Shown here: piece after piece, positions 53,018-63,805 of the stretch
Layout of the letters: each line of letters begins with the position of its first letter
How positions within the stretch are numbered: the stretch's first letter is position 1
Source: Cristatella mucedo
Taxonomy: Eukaryota > Bryozoa > Phylactolaemata > Cristatellidae
Direction of reading: 5' to 3'
Length of the DNA stretch: 64,000 nucleotides
NCBI GenBank assembly: GCA_009760855.2
Contig: WPIO01000124.1
Location: forward strand, 389,501-453,500
Made by a program: the position numbers and the translations under genes
Notes under the pieces: model-generated
Seen by the model: only the letters and a program-made list of their open reading frames with translations
What the model was told of the DNA's origin: nothing
The model's database searches: none

Positions 53018-56000
53018 TTTTTTTTTTTTTTGACCGTAGCGCGTAAGAAATTACGTGCCTATGGACATCTAAACGCTTTTTGCTTCGGGCTGCTGGGTCT
53101 CCCACGCCGGCGGCTGCATTAGCTACGCCGGCGGCTAGTAACATACTTGTTAGTTATGGTCGTCAGCAGCTGCTATCGCTTCGTCATCGTATATCAAATG
53201 CATTCCTAGATATTAATGTTGTTGCTAAGATTCATGAACTATGCATTAACAAAAGGAAAGCACCCCGTAGCCGCCGCGGTGGCCGGAACCGCCAGCTTAG
53301 ACGCTGCTCGTTTGGTATTCCTAGCATTGTCTCGAACCGCTTAGCACGCTCCCCCGCATGCGTCACTGTAAATCTCTCAAACTTAGTGGTCATCAGGCCT
53401 GTTGTAACCCAATCGGCCAGACTTAACGCTTGCCTTTGGAATCCTCGCTCAATGTGCAATAAACCTCTAGTAATAAACGACCTTATTTCTGAAAATGGTA
53501 TCGACCTGCTCGCCCTAACTGAAACTTGGCTGAAATCGATAAACTGCCCGACAATTAAAGACGCTACTCCATCTGGTTTCACGTTCTTTCACACCCCTAG
53601 ATCAATCAAAACTGGAGGTGGAGTTGCTATGATCGTGCGCTCGAAATTCAACTTCAAGCCATTTGCGGTACCCTCGAAGCAGTCTTTTGAATCTATTGTC
53701 CTGGTCTCACCCGAAAACAAGCTACCGATAGTGGCAGTAGTCTATCGCCCACCAGGTACCAAATCCTCCTTTATCTCAGATTTCTCCGATCTCATTTCGA
53801 TTCTGTGTGCAAGAAATCGATCCTTCCTCGTTATGGGTGATTTCAACGTTCACTTTGATAACTTATCTGACGCTTTCAGCACCGAATTTCGTACATTGAC
53901 AGACTCATTATCTCTTGTGGCTCATGTGCATGGCCCTACCCACATCAAGGGTCACACACTCGACCAAATTTTCTCATATAACTGCACTTTGTCATCACCA
54001 GTTATGACCAAATCCTGCTTATCTGACCACATGCAGATCTCATTCAATCTACAGTGTGTGCCCACATTCTCCTCTAAAATAACCTGTGAATCTCGAAACC
54101 TCAAGACCCTTGATATCGATGCTGTCCGTGCGAGCATATCTGCTTCACCTTTGCTGCTCAGTCCTCCCTCCGACCTGTCATCACTGGTAGATTGCCACAA
54201 CACGACACTAGCTGACACGCTCGACGAGTTTGCACCTTTGACAAAGCGCACTGTGCGCCCCCGCCCAGACGGCCTATGGTTTACCACAGACATTAAACTA
54301 GCCAAGTCTACTAAACGAAAGCTTGAAAAGGCATACAAAAGATCCGGACTAACTGTCCATCGACAGGCATATGAAGACTACTGTAGGTCGTACCAATCGA
54401 TCCTAGCAAAGGCTAAGTCTAGCTTCTATAGAAACATTGTTCAATCACAGATGCACAATCCAAAAATGCTGATGTCGACAATAAACCATCTCCTCAACCG
54501 TTCCCAGGTTAGCTCCTTACCTGATGATCCTTGTGATGATCTAGCCGATCGCTTCTCTCGATTCTTTGTGCAGAAGATAGACAAAATCAGGGAATCCATC
54601 CCTGCGATGACAACCTTCCCACTAGAATGCTGTTCCTCGGTTCCTGGCTGCGCCTCAATGTCTGCATTTAAACAGGTCACCAGTGACGTAGTCCTAAAGC
54701 TCGTATCTCAATCAAAGAAGACAACAAGTCCACTGGACCCTATTCCCACTGTCCTGCTCCTACGTTGCATTGATCTGCTGCTGCCATGCATAACCAACAT
54801 CATTAATATGTCATTAGCCTCAGGTCAGGTCCCAGCACCTTTCAAAAAAGCTGTAGTCAGGCCACTTCTCAAGAAAGCTACACTAGACCAAGAGAACTTA
54901 AGCAACTACCGCCCAGTCTCCCTTCTACCATTCCTATCAAAGACACTGGAACGGGTCGTGGCAGACCAGCTGAACTCGTATATCGAAACCTCACACCTTG
55001 CTAGTAAGTTCCAGTCTGGCTTTAGAGCTAATCACTCCACAGAGTCAGCATTGCTTCGGGTATACAACGACCTACTTAGGAATGCAGACATGGGTAGAGT
55101 GTCTCTTCTTGTTTTGCTCGATCTTTCGGCAGCTTTTGATACCATCGATCACAAAGTACTTCTAGAGCGCCTCTCATCTCGCCTGGGCATCACTGGCACT
55201 GCTCTGCAGTGGTTCAGGTCCTATCTCAGTGGGAGACTCCAGAGTGTTGACGTGAATGGACAAAGATCATCTGAAGTACCTATAAAATATGGAGTACCTC
55301 AGGGCTCTGTGCTAGGTCCGGTCCTTTTCACCGTTTATACTCTCCCTCTCGCTGATGTGATTGCCAAGCACAATCTAGGCTTTCACTTCTATGCGGATGA
55401 CACTCAGTTGTACCTTTGCTTTGATCCCTCCCAGCCTTCGAGCACCTCAAATTCTCTCAACTCACTTGCTGCATGCATTGATGACATCCGATCATGGATG
55501 GCAGCAAATTTTCTAAAACTAAACGATGATAAAAGTAACTTACTAGTTATGGGCAAACCTAGTGTTATTCAGAAATTGGAAAGGCTGACTTTCAAAATTG
55601 GCTCTGCCAGCATATCTCCAGTTGCATCAGCTCGAAATCTAGGTGTCATATTCCAAAGCGACCTCTCGTTAGACGACCACATCAGCTCCACAGTCAAATC
55701 AGCCTATTTTCAGCTTCATAACATTGCTAAAATTAGGGCTTGTTTAGATAAGGATACCACGTCCAAGTTGGTCCATGCATTCGTGACATCTCGTCTCGAC
55801 TTCTGCAACTCACTGCTGACTGGCCTACCAGCATGTGCGATCAGGCGATTGCAGCTGGTGCAAAACTCTGCAGCTAGGCTTGTCTGTCGTGAGCGTCGCA
55901 GTTGCCACATTACTCCACTTCTCGCCGACCTGCACTGGTTACCAGTCAAGCAACGGATTGACTTCAAGGTTTTGTCGCTCACTTTTAGGTCTCTTCATTC

Positions 56001-56486
56001 TATGGCTCCAGCCTATCTTTCAGATACACTAACCCATCAGGCAAAGCATCGTACCACTCGCTTTTCGGAATCCAACAGTCTAGAAATACCTCGCACAAAC
56101 CTTAAATCCTTTGGAGACCGTGCATTTAGCTCGTATGCTCCCACAGCCTGGAACTCCCTCCCGACCTGCATCAGAACATCCCCTGACCTGACCACATTTA
56201 AAAGAAACTTAAAAACATACCTATTTAGGACAGCATTTAGTGGGTCCTTGTGATTCGTCCTCGATGTGCTTATGCGTGCTGACACTGTTCATGCTGCCAC
56301 TAACCACATTTGCATGCTGACCCAGTGCATGTAACCCCTAACCATGTTATTCATTTTGTTTGTTTTTCAAGCATGATTTTACTTACTATTCTATTGCGTA
56401 TCACTTTGCAGCAAATTTAAAGCGCCTAGAAAGAGATTAAGTTCTCTGAGGGCGCTTTATCAAGTGCAATATTATTATTATTATTA
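53018..56486 (+). mobile_element. Near-intact LINE family A (CR1/L2-like non-LTR retrotransposon)
   Basis: The element has a short 5' region beginning in a T run, one long ORF (53047-56253), a 3' UTR of about 230 bases with the hairpin agagattaagttctctgagg, and an (ATT)n terminus. It interrupts LINE B. The flanks read ttaggacggc (53008-53017) and ttaggaccgc (56487-56496), a 10-bp target-site duplication with one mismatch. Because the 3' tail is also ATT-rich, the exact right boundary is uncertain by a few bases. No ORF1 is present. Confidence 0.92.
53047..56253 (+). CDS. LINE A ORF: APE endonuclease and reverse transcriptase
   Basis: The endonuclease nicks target DNA and the reverse transcriptase copies the element RNA at the nick. 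The APE domain is near residues 125-330 (LNACLWNPRSM, ALTETWL, GGGVAMIVRSKFN, VVYRPPGTK, VMGDFNVHFD, HTLDQIF, LSDHMQISF). The RT domain is near 600-860 ([99 protein letters not shown]). The C-terminal region has LVQNSAARLV and AWNSLP. There is no frameshift or internal stop. The frame opens after a stop at 53044, but its first ATG (MCNKPL, about 53453) lies inside the endonuclease motif I. The true start is therefore lost, non-AUG, or the copy is slightly 5' truncated. Position 53080 is a TTG. Confidence 0.92.
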   Translation, partial: EITCLWTSKRFLLRAAGSPTPAAALATPAASNILVSYGRQQLLSLRHRISNAFLDINVVAKIHELCINKRKAPRSRRGGRNRQLRRCSFGIPSIVSNRLARSPACVTVNLSNLVVIRPVVTQSARLNACLWNPRSMCNKPLVINDLISENGIDLLALTETWLKSINCPTIKDATPSGFTFFHTPRSIKTGGGVAMIVRSKFNFKPFAVPSKQSFESIVLVSPENKLPIVAVVYRPPGTKSSFISDFSDLISILCARNRSFLVMGDFNVHFDNLSDAFSTEFRTLTDSLSLVAHVHGPTHIKGHTLDQIFSYNCTLSSPVMTKSCLSDHMQISFNLQCVPTFSSKITCESRNLKTLDIDAVRASISASPLLLSPPSDLSSLVDCHNTTLADTLDEFAPLTKRTVRPRPDGLWFTTDIKLAKSTKRKLEKAYKRSGLTVHRQAYEDYCRSYQSILAKAKSSFYRNIVQSQMHNPKMLMSTINHLLNRSQVSSLPDDPCDDLADRFSRFFVQKIDKIRESIPAMTTFPLECCSSVPGCASMSAFKQVTSDVVLKLVSQSKKTTSPLDPIPTVLLLRCIDLLLPCITNIINMSLASGQVPAPFKKAVVRPLLKKATLDQENLSNYRPVSLLPFLSKTLERVVADQLNSYIETSHLASKFQSGFRANHSTESALLRVYNDLLRNADMGRVSLLVLLDLSAAFDTIDHKVLLERLSSRLGITGTALQWFRSYLSGRLQSVDVNGQRSSEVPIKYGVPQGSVLGPVLFTVYTLPLADVIAKHNLGFHFYADDTQLYLCFDPSQPSSTSNSLNSLAACIDDIRSWMAANFLKLNDDKSNLLVMGKPSVIQKLERLTFKIGSASISPVASARNLGVIFQSDLSLDDHISSTVKSAYFQLHNIAKIRACLDKDTTSKLVHAFVTSRLDFCNSLLTGLPACAIRRLQLVQNSAARLVCRERRSCHITPLLADLHWLPVKQRIDFKVLSLTFRSLHSMAPAYLSDTLTHQAKHRTTRFSESNSLEIPRTNLKSFGDRAFSSYAPTAWNSLPTCIRTSPDLTTFKRNLKTYLFRTAFSGSL

Positions 56487-57449
56487 TTAGGACCGCTGAA
56501 AAGAATGAGCCATGGTCGACAGCAGGAGAGTAGTTGTCGTTGCATAAGAATTATGGAAGCGAGTTCCACAATCTGTGACCTGCAGATCTAATGCTTCTGT
56601 CGCCGACTGTCTTTAAGCAGAAGAAAGGAACAGCTAATTTATTGTCGATACCGGACCTGAGGGCACGAGGAGGCTGAAACTGGTGCAGCATTTCAGCTAG
56701 GTATGGAGGAGCCAAGCCGTAGCGGGCCGTGGGGCGGAGAGGAGACTGCAGATGTAATAGGGCCAAGCCGGCATTTAGGCGGCGAAGCAACCGTGACGCA
56801 TCTACCACCACCTTCTGCGGAAATGCTTCCGACGGCAGACGCTTTTTTTTGGCGACAGCGCGGCAGGCTTTTAGAGTGGGTAGGCCGAAGTGCTTCCGGT
56901 CCGCAACGTTTACGTCACACCGAGGCTAGATTCTTCGCATGGCAGCAGTGTTGATGACTAGATTGGTCGACGGGTGCTTTGGTGCTTTTTAACCTCTCTC
57001 TCGCTCGAAACCTAGCGGCGAAGCAGTACAGCTCTCGATCGCAACCGAGCTGACATTAAAATAAATTGATCTCACACCCACACCGGCTGCGTCCGACGCA
57101 AGCTACGTTCGCCACTGAGGCGGCTCGGCGCATGTGACGAGCGATGGAACGAAGTGGGAGGTCACTATTACGTTGGCTCGCTATCGCGTTCCATGGCCAT
57201 TAATGCTACATAAGCTCTTTTGAACCAGGAGCAGCCGAGACCTTTTTCTGTGACAGCAGAAACGGTGCTGCAGCCGAGGCATGCTCAAATGCGCTCGAAC
57301 CGGTTAGCGAGTCTCACCACTCGCCGGCTATAGACGGGTTTAGCTCTACTGGTAATCCAACGTCTCTGAACTTTATACTCTTAAATCATTGACATTTATA
57401 GGAAAACCAGTCGAGCAGAAACAAAAAACTTATTAATGCAGCGGCGTGT

Positions 57450-57850
57450 GTACAGGCAGATCTGAAATCACATTTGAAACTTCATGTTGATCCCTGCAGT
57501 TGTGGCGGAGTAATGAAATTTACAAAGTACACAACTGAACTATAAGTGAAGCTGTTTAAAAGTCACACGCGCATGCTCAACAAGCTTCAAACATGTACCT
57601 TGATATTCCAAGGGTCAAGATGATAGATAACAAGTCGTACATGATGCAGGCATAGGTACATTTGTCATTTTTAGATATGTTGACTCCGGTTTACTTCCAT
57701 GTTAGACGTGAATAGGATAATGACTTTTTAAGGCTTTTTCATTATGTGGACATCGCCCGAATTCGGATTTCATTTCCAACAATTCATCTTCCAAAATGCA
57801 CTCGCCAACAATTCTTTAATTGTCGGCCAAATCGCTTAAGCATTTTCTCA
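57450..57850 (+). repeat. Unclassified interspersed repeat, copy 2
   Basis: It is collinear with 5660-6035 over about 370 bases, with many substitutions and short indels. The match includes 'gtacaggcaga-ctgaaatc', 'aatttacaaagtacac' and 'aattgtcggccaa'. No coding or tRNA-like part is seen. Confidence 0.6.
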
Positions 57851-58171
57851 AAATTTGTCCTTAACAACTCAGATTTCTCTAGTGTCTTCGCACATTAATA
57901 AGGCAATCTACAGATCAGTTCCAATCTCGTTATCTTGTGTCTTCACGAGTGTCTTCATTTATACCTTCCATAAGTAGGAGCTAGTACGCTGCAAGCATGC
58001 TTCCAGGGTGGCGCTGTTTTGATGGGTTCGTCGCGTCAGGATACACCGAGTTACATTCGCAGCCAGCTAATAAGCTGTAAATCAGTCTTCATTTTCCGAC
58101 GCGGCAACAGAGAGTTCTGTCATCTCTGGTGTCAAACACGTCAAACCTGACACTCACTAGTTTTAGTGCAG

Positions 58172-58345
58172 AATGCATTTGCCGAGAACTTGGAAGAGCC
58201 GATTACGTGGAAGATCAAAGCACTTCTTTCGAGGCGAGCATATGAGACGAGTGATTTTCCAACCGATTTCCACTATCAAGCATTCCAAAATCAAGCCAAA
58301 GTGGCTGTAGCTATACTTGGTTCTGCCATTTGCCGGAAATGACGA
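58172..58345 (+). CDS. Candidate exon of an unknown plus-strand gene
   Basis: After a good acceptor (tagttttagtgcag) the frame is open for 57 codons: NAFAENLEEPITWKIKALLS and then YETSDFPTDFHYQAFQNQAK, to a TGA. Composition looks protein-like and not repeat-derived. It has no ATG. I recognise no family. It could be a 3' terminal exon or chance. Confidence 0.25.
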
Positions 58346-59160
58346 CAGGCTACCGAGTAGGGCAAGCAGACATCGAATAGAACTCAAGGTCAGCCTTTTG
58401 CAAAAAGTGCTTATATTTCAGCCTAGGATTAATTTTCTCGTCAGCGACAATACGGCAGCTAGACTGCGAAGGCTACGTGAATGGGGCTAAGTCGCGTGCC
58501 GTCTACCATCCCAGAAACGTCTGCACATAATGAGCATTCCGACTAGTCGAGAGATCAAGAGATAGCACTGATTCCGTCACTGCTTTCCGCTGAAGGCACA
58601 CAGCCCAGAGTGCTTTAAGGGGCTGAGGTTTTTTTAATAAGCCTGCCTACCGCCCTCGCCAGCTAATCGTAGCAGGCGGAGAGGGGTGTGTCGAATGTCT
58701 TCAGAGCACTGAAGCAAAACCTTACGGAGATGGGGCTGACTGAGGTTAGAACCCATTGAACCGACTCAACGGGGTTCGCGTCTGCCGGTTTGCACCGTGG
58801 CACTCGCCACCAGTCTCCTTGTCATTGGCTGCCTCTGTCAAAGATCAAGGTTCAGCCATGATGCCCAGGCTGCGGCTACGGAAGGTGGGCGGCAGCGATG
58901 CAGCCCCCGTCTATATGCCCCTAGTCTCCCACCGAATCAGTGGCAGAAGAAGACCAGCTTGAACAAAAAGTAGCTTCAAATTCGCGATCACGATCACAGC
59001 TTCAGTAGCATACTAGGCTACGAGCTATTTCCGGTCAATCTTCGAGTCGAAGTCGATCAGCCCTCTGCTTTAAATCACCTGTAGAAACTAAGCAATGACG
59101 CTGCGATATGAAAATCGTCGATTAGAACACTATTAGTTACTATTTGCCCCAGAAGCCATC

Positions 59161-59254
59161 ATGTCTATTATTCACACTGTTGCCTTGGCGTATGCTGCAG
59201 CTGTCGGGGTTGTGCTAGGCTACCTCAATGCGTTCCAAGAGGTCCGCTGCACAG
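59161..59254 (+). CDS. Candidate first coding exon with a hydrophobic N-terminus
   Basis: ATG is followed by SIIHTVALAYAAAVGVVLGY and LNAFQEVRCTG-type sequence, ending at a good donor (ACAG|GTATGT) in phase 1. The run of about 20 hydrophobic residues would suit a signal peptide or membrane anchor. No partner exon is proven. Confidence 0.3.
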
Positions 59255-59389
59255 GTATGTGCGAAACCGCCGGACCTTGCTGGCCGCTTGCATTGCAATA
59301 TACAGCTGGAGTCAACGTGATGAAATGGTACTTCACTACCGATAGCGTTCTCATCTGCAGGCATCCAGTACTCAGTTTCAAGCAAAAAC

Positions 59390-59590
59390 CTGGCTCTGTT
59401 TCAAGAGCACACATGGCTCAATTACGTGCGCATTCCTAGCGCTGCTTATATGCTCATACCTGGCTCTGCTTCGAGCACACACCGGGTTCTGGTACCTACG
59501 CATGAACACCTGGCTCTGTTTAATGCAAATACTTGGCTCTTTTTCATGAAAGTACTCCGTTCTGTTTCATGCGCATACCTGACTCAGTTA
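59390..59590. repeat. Degenerate minisatellite, unit near 'acctggctctgtttcatgcgcat'
   Basis: About six imperfect copies of a roughly 30-base unit containing ctggctctg and tgcgcat variants follow one another. It shows higher divergence between units than the microsatellites in this window. Confidence 0.75.
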
Positions 59591-59756
59591 AAGGGTAAGG
59601 TTGTCTCAGCTTACAAATTCTGCCGGCGGCGAGCTCACGGCTGGATATAGGCCAAGAGCTAAATGCCAGATAACCTTCGGAGTGCCGGTTTTGAACAGAT
59701 GTAGCCTTTGCTTAGACCAACGTTAACTTGCGCTTAGACCAACGTTTCTGCCCGTG

Positions 59757-59758
<2 letters not shown>

Positions 59759-59789
<31 letters not shown>

Positions 59790-59792
59790 ACA

Positions 59793-59884
<92 letters not shown>
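59759..59884. repeat. (CA)n followed by (TA)n
   Basis: A CA tract (about 59759-59792) passes into a (TA)n tract of about 88 bases. The Tyr/Ile frame is an artefact. Confidence 0.97.
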
Positions 59885-59888
<4 letters not shown>

Positions 59889-59889
59889 T

Positions 59890-60724
59890 ATACGAGGCTA
59901 GGTGGTCGCTATTTAACTAGGTTCTCGCTAGCAATCTACACGTGGGTGCTTCGAGGCCGGGTTTGAGACTCGTTGCCGCCTGGGGCTAGATCGAGGTCTA
60001 TAAGCGGAATGCTACCTCACCTGAGTACCAAAAGGCCGATCGCTGAGAAGTCGATGAACTTATCGCGCATATTGCTCGTGCACGTGTGCAAAGGTTTCGC
60101 TGATGAGCGGTGTGCATTCACTGGCACATGCCAGCCGAACGTGGAGGCACTGAGCTAAGCTACTTAGCGGGTGATGAGCTCAGCTTCAAAAGGTCAAAGG
60201 GGGGCAGAAGCCTTCGAAGAGCAGGCTACCGTGAGCCATTCGCTCCTGCGGCGTTTGGTTTCGATTCCGTGTCCCCAGGGAAGATTTAGGAAGGCTCCAG
60301 CAACCGACAGACAAAGTGTCTGAGACGAGGGGCGCAGCCCGTCGCCAGTGAGAAATACTTCGATGAAGCCTCGTCGAACCCAAGGATATCGCTGACGGGC
60401 TCAGCCCCGGCGGTGCATTCAGCGAAATCGTGCATGCACCGAATCGTCACGGTCAATAGATTATTGAAATATAGCTAAAGGCCCATCTATTTGGTTAAGC
60501 TTTTTGCGATCCGGCAAACTAATTGTCTTCTTGATCTTCGTGCTTTGTATGCTCACCCCTGCCTGGTGTAGTGCATATTACTGCAACCGTGCCCGGTGCA
60601 GTGCATATTACTAACCGGCGGTCATATTGGCCTGCAGCCTTAAGTGTTTTCCCCTTTTGAATTTTTATCTAAGCATTAGACTATGAGTGTCATTAAGTCT
60701 TGATTATCGCTTCCCATGCTGCAA
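59890..60724. other. Intergenic stretch
   Basis: No recognisable gene or element. A short direct repeat (ccggtgcagtgcatattact, 60592-60611, and a related copy at 60561-60580) is present. Confidence 0.5.
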
Positions 60725-60808
60725 ATTGCAAAGCACCTTGACAGAGATATGGTTTCAGTAGGGAGCTACACAGAAGGCTTTCACTATAATGTTATTATTT
60801 ATTAGCCA
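60725..60808 (+). mobile_element. LINE A (or S2) 3' terminal fragment
   Basis: The segment aaagcaccttgacagagata, then tggtttcagtagggagctac, followed by an ATT-rich tail (atgttattatttatta) matches the family A 3' end. Confidence 0.6.
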
Positions 60809-61079
60809 CAGAGAGAGCGAAAATCCGAGTAGCCAAGGCTGTAAGAAACTTTCCTCCCGAACGGGGAGAGCGTTTTATCTTTTCAGCTGTCTTCCGCGTG
60901 GCTAAGGCAGCTGCTCACGTTAAATTTCGGCACCAAGTGAAGGTTTAACTTAACGCAATGAGTCTTCAGGCGAAAGGCATCAGCAGGGAATAGTCTAAAA
61001 GATAATGATCGTTTCGAGTGCACTGGCCTATACGTACTATCTTTCTTAGCAACCTATTTCCTGTGGATACACCTACAGT

Positions 61080-61740
61080 CACCAGACAATTAAAATGTCT
61101 GACCCTGACGATAGGTTGAGCTAGCATCCCTCCCGTAAAGTCTGCCCATAATCTACGCAAGCTATTCCCAAACGACTTGTCATTTGATGAGCACATTTAT
61201 TTCACTGAAAAGTCTGGTCTAATGTCGGCTAAAGGACATGATAAAATCAGGGCCTTCTTAGATAGTAGTACATCACCAAAACTAGTTCATCCATTTATGA
61301 ACATCACGTCCAAGTTATTGCAAGTATCTTTATTCGGGATTTTCGGATAGAGCATGTAATGATCGGCAACTGGCAAAAAGCCTGGCTGCTCGTCTGGTCT
61401 TTGCTAAAGGCAAAACAGTCACATCAAGCCACTTCTGTTCGAGCTTCACTGGCTCCCTTTCAAGCATTGTATAATCAAGAACCTCAAACTCACAGGTCAC
61501 TTCGCTCGCTGGCACCAGGCTGCCTATCCCACCTCTTTTCTCTTCTATTGTTTGCTTGCGCCACCAGATTTTCAGCTTCGAACCGTCTCGTCATTCCTTT
61601 AGCTAGATTTAAGCATTTCGGTGACCAACCCTTCAGATCGAATGCACCAAAAGCCTACCAAGAATTAGCTTCTGGTTACGGTCACTACCTGAGATGACCT
61701 TGAATGTTTGAAGCCTCATGTACATGATTCCGTACATGAT
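61080..61740 (+). mobile_element. Decayed LINE RT C-terminal fragment
   Basis: Blocks similar to KLVHAFVTSRLD (61280-61310), AARLV (61385-61395) and the LK-FGDQPFRSNAPKA region (61605-61655) appear in order but in different frames. It is closer to family A/B-type CR1/L2 elements than to anything else. Confidence 0.6.
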
Positions 61741-61881
61741 TCCGTGTACGTTAAAAGCCAGGGGTCCTTTTCTAAACGATGGCAGTAAGTTTCATTCAGT
61801 TTTGCTTTAGTATGCTGGCCTAAACATGAGACTTGCATGCTTGATGCAGTTCATAAAACTTACACCAAGGGTAAAAAGCAT

Positions 61882-62046
61882 ACTAGCTGATTTAGCAGCC
61901 TCTTTTGTACAGCGACAGAAGAGCCTTTACGACTATCACCGCCGCTTGCAGTGGCGATAAAGAATGACCCACTGCAGGATTTGAGCCCACGATCTCGGGA
62001 TCAAGGTCATGAAAAGCAACCGCCTTACCTAGTGTGCCATCACGGC
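61882..62046 (-). mobile_element. SINE S1 (copy f)
   Basis: The plus strand is the reverse complement of the full S1 element, from tagctgatttagcagcctct to gccttacctagtgtgccatc and acggc. The A and B boxes are both readable. Confidence 0.85.
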
Positions 62047-62126
62047 TCACCAGGGTATTGACAGTCTGCAGCTATTCGGAAAGTGCCCTGATTAAGCGCT
62101 CGTCGCGTGCTATACAAACGCTCTAG

Positions 62127-62452
62127 GATCGTGATTATTTCCCTCTTCATCGATACCAACACTGGCGTGTGCCCCATTTGGTTTATCGACAGCGAACACA
62201 GGAATAAGAAAGTTAAAAAAGTTGCTCATTATTCAGACGAAAAGGAATTCGCGCCACCGCCCGATGTAAGAACGACAGGTCAGGTGAACGTCTGACGCAT
62301 CGTCATACGTATGCAAAACTAAAAAATTCACCACCGCAAGCTCAGCTACGTGGTTTGAACCATTCTTTTCACCAGATCAATTTTGCGGCACCCAGCGGCT
62401 TCTACGCCGTCGGCGAGTGTCAATATAAAAGCTGCAAAGTGGCTGTCTTTAA
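62127..62452 (+). CDS. Two candidate exons of an unknown gene
   Basis: The first candidate, 62127-62265, encodes VIISLFIDTNTGVCPIWFID and then a charged stretch ending EKEFAPPPD, at a good donor (GAT|GTAAGA). The second, 62376-62452, follows a good acceptor (ttcttttcaccag) in matching phase 0, encodes INFAAPSGFYAVGECQYKSC and ends at AA|GTGAGA. The pairing of phase and signals is encouraging, but I cannot name the protein, and the acceptor of the first exon (ctctag) is uncertain. Confidence 0.35.
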
Positions 62453-63636
62453 GTGAGACTCGCTTCCTTATCGTGTTAACACTAGAGCTTACACGGAATC
62501 TTTGCTGGGTGAAATTTACACTGTTTCACCTCTCATTTGCATAAGCCCCAGCTTGCGTCTAAATCGCCGGGCAAACACTAAGACGCCTGCTAGCGCAGCT
62601 ATCTGTGATCGCTCGAGCGACAGCTTTTTCGAAGAATTTTCAAGATCCCATGGACGACTCGCATCAAGAGAATCGCCGGCTCCTGTGCCAAATATCAATG
62701 TTGGAGCGCTAGAAAAAAGTAAATGCCTACACAGGCAGGAACTGAACACGGCAGGAGAGTCTCATCTCACCATTGGAGGTCTTCTGATCCCTTTTGCACT
62801 GCACAAGCCAAAGCGCATGCCGTCGCAGTGTTGAAACAAGTCTCGAGACTAAGCCTTGCGACGCATTGCACTTCGATCTAATCGCTATGGCACACCGAGA
62901 GCATGTCAATTAGACAGCTCAGACGAGAAGAGCACTCACTCGTAGCTCTGCATCGACACTGCATAAACAGTTCAGCCGCCTCACACCGATCAGACTCGAG
63001 AACCCTAGGAACCATGTCAGGACGACCAACGCGGTCGCCATCTTTCCTCAGCCTGAAAGCTGCGACGGGCGGAAGCTTGTCGGACGCTCCATCGATACTA
63101 GAGCCTAATACCAGAGACAATACTGCCGCCGTAGCTCTTCTATCGTCGCCCGAACCTCTCGAGAGCGAACCGACGCCCGCGCCGCTACTGCTACGCCTTG
63201 CAGCGCTCGCGTTTCTTAGACGATTTCCTGGTCAATCCATTCGGTGCTCTGGCTGCTGATTCACGCCTTTTCTTTTCTAGTAGCGATAGTTCACCGGGGT
63301 ATCGCTTACGAGAAGATCCCGCAGTTGTGTGACGCCAGCGAGCGACGGTGTCACACACGAGTCTAGCCTTAGCAGTGCACAGAGTCACACCCCGCCCGGA
63401 GCTGCCGAATGAGCTCCAGCTGCTGCTGCTAGCTTTACTCACGCTACGTCCTAATCGTCTAAAGTTAGTGCCTCTACGTGATGGGGCACTGCTAAGGCGA
63501 GCTGAATGGTCGTTATCATTATCATTGCACCGATGTCGTCTGACTATTCAACAAAGGCTTCGGGGTGGTCGTATTAGATTGCCATCGCAGAATGCAGCCG
63601 CCGGGTCTCTACATCATTGAATTGACATTAGGGCGA
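62453..63636 (+). other. Stretch with open frames but no recognised gene
   Basis: Frames at 62502-62834 and 62903-63259 are open and moderately GC-rich. Neither shows a motif I know nor a clear splice context joining it to 62376-62452. Confidence 0.35.
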
Positions 63637-63805
63637 GCCGTGCTGGCTTACTAGGTACGCCGGTCGCTTTTCACGACCTCAGACCCGAGGTCGTGGGTTC
63701 GAATCCTGCGGTGGGCGATCCTTTATTGCAGCTGCAAGTGGCGGCGATAGCCTTTAAGGTTCTCCTGTTGCTATACAAAAAGAGACTGTTATATCAGCAA
63801 GTATA
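63637..63805 (+). mobile_element. SINE S1 (copy g)
   Basis: A box (gccgtgctggcttactaggt), B box (gtgggttcgaatcctgcggt) and the 3' body (gctatacaaaaagagactgt) are intact. The T tail is lost. Confidence 0.85.

Larger units (their letters stand above)
52801..56860 (-). mobile_element. LINE family B copy split by the intact LINE A
   Basis: The 3' UTR half is at 52801-53007 and the continuation resumes at 56497 with ccgctgaaaagaatgagcca. The uninterrupted copy at 6415-6470 shows the same order across the junction. The distal half encodes, on the minus strand at 56551-56811, GLAPPYLAEMLHQFQPPRAL and KLAVPFFCLKTVGDRSIRSA. The copy is 5' truncated. Confidence 0.88.
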
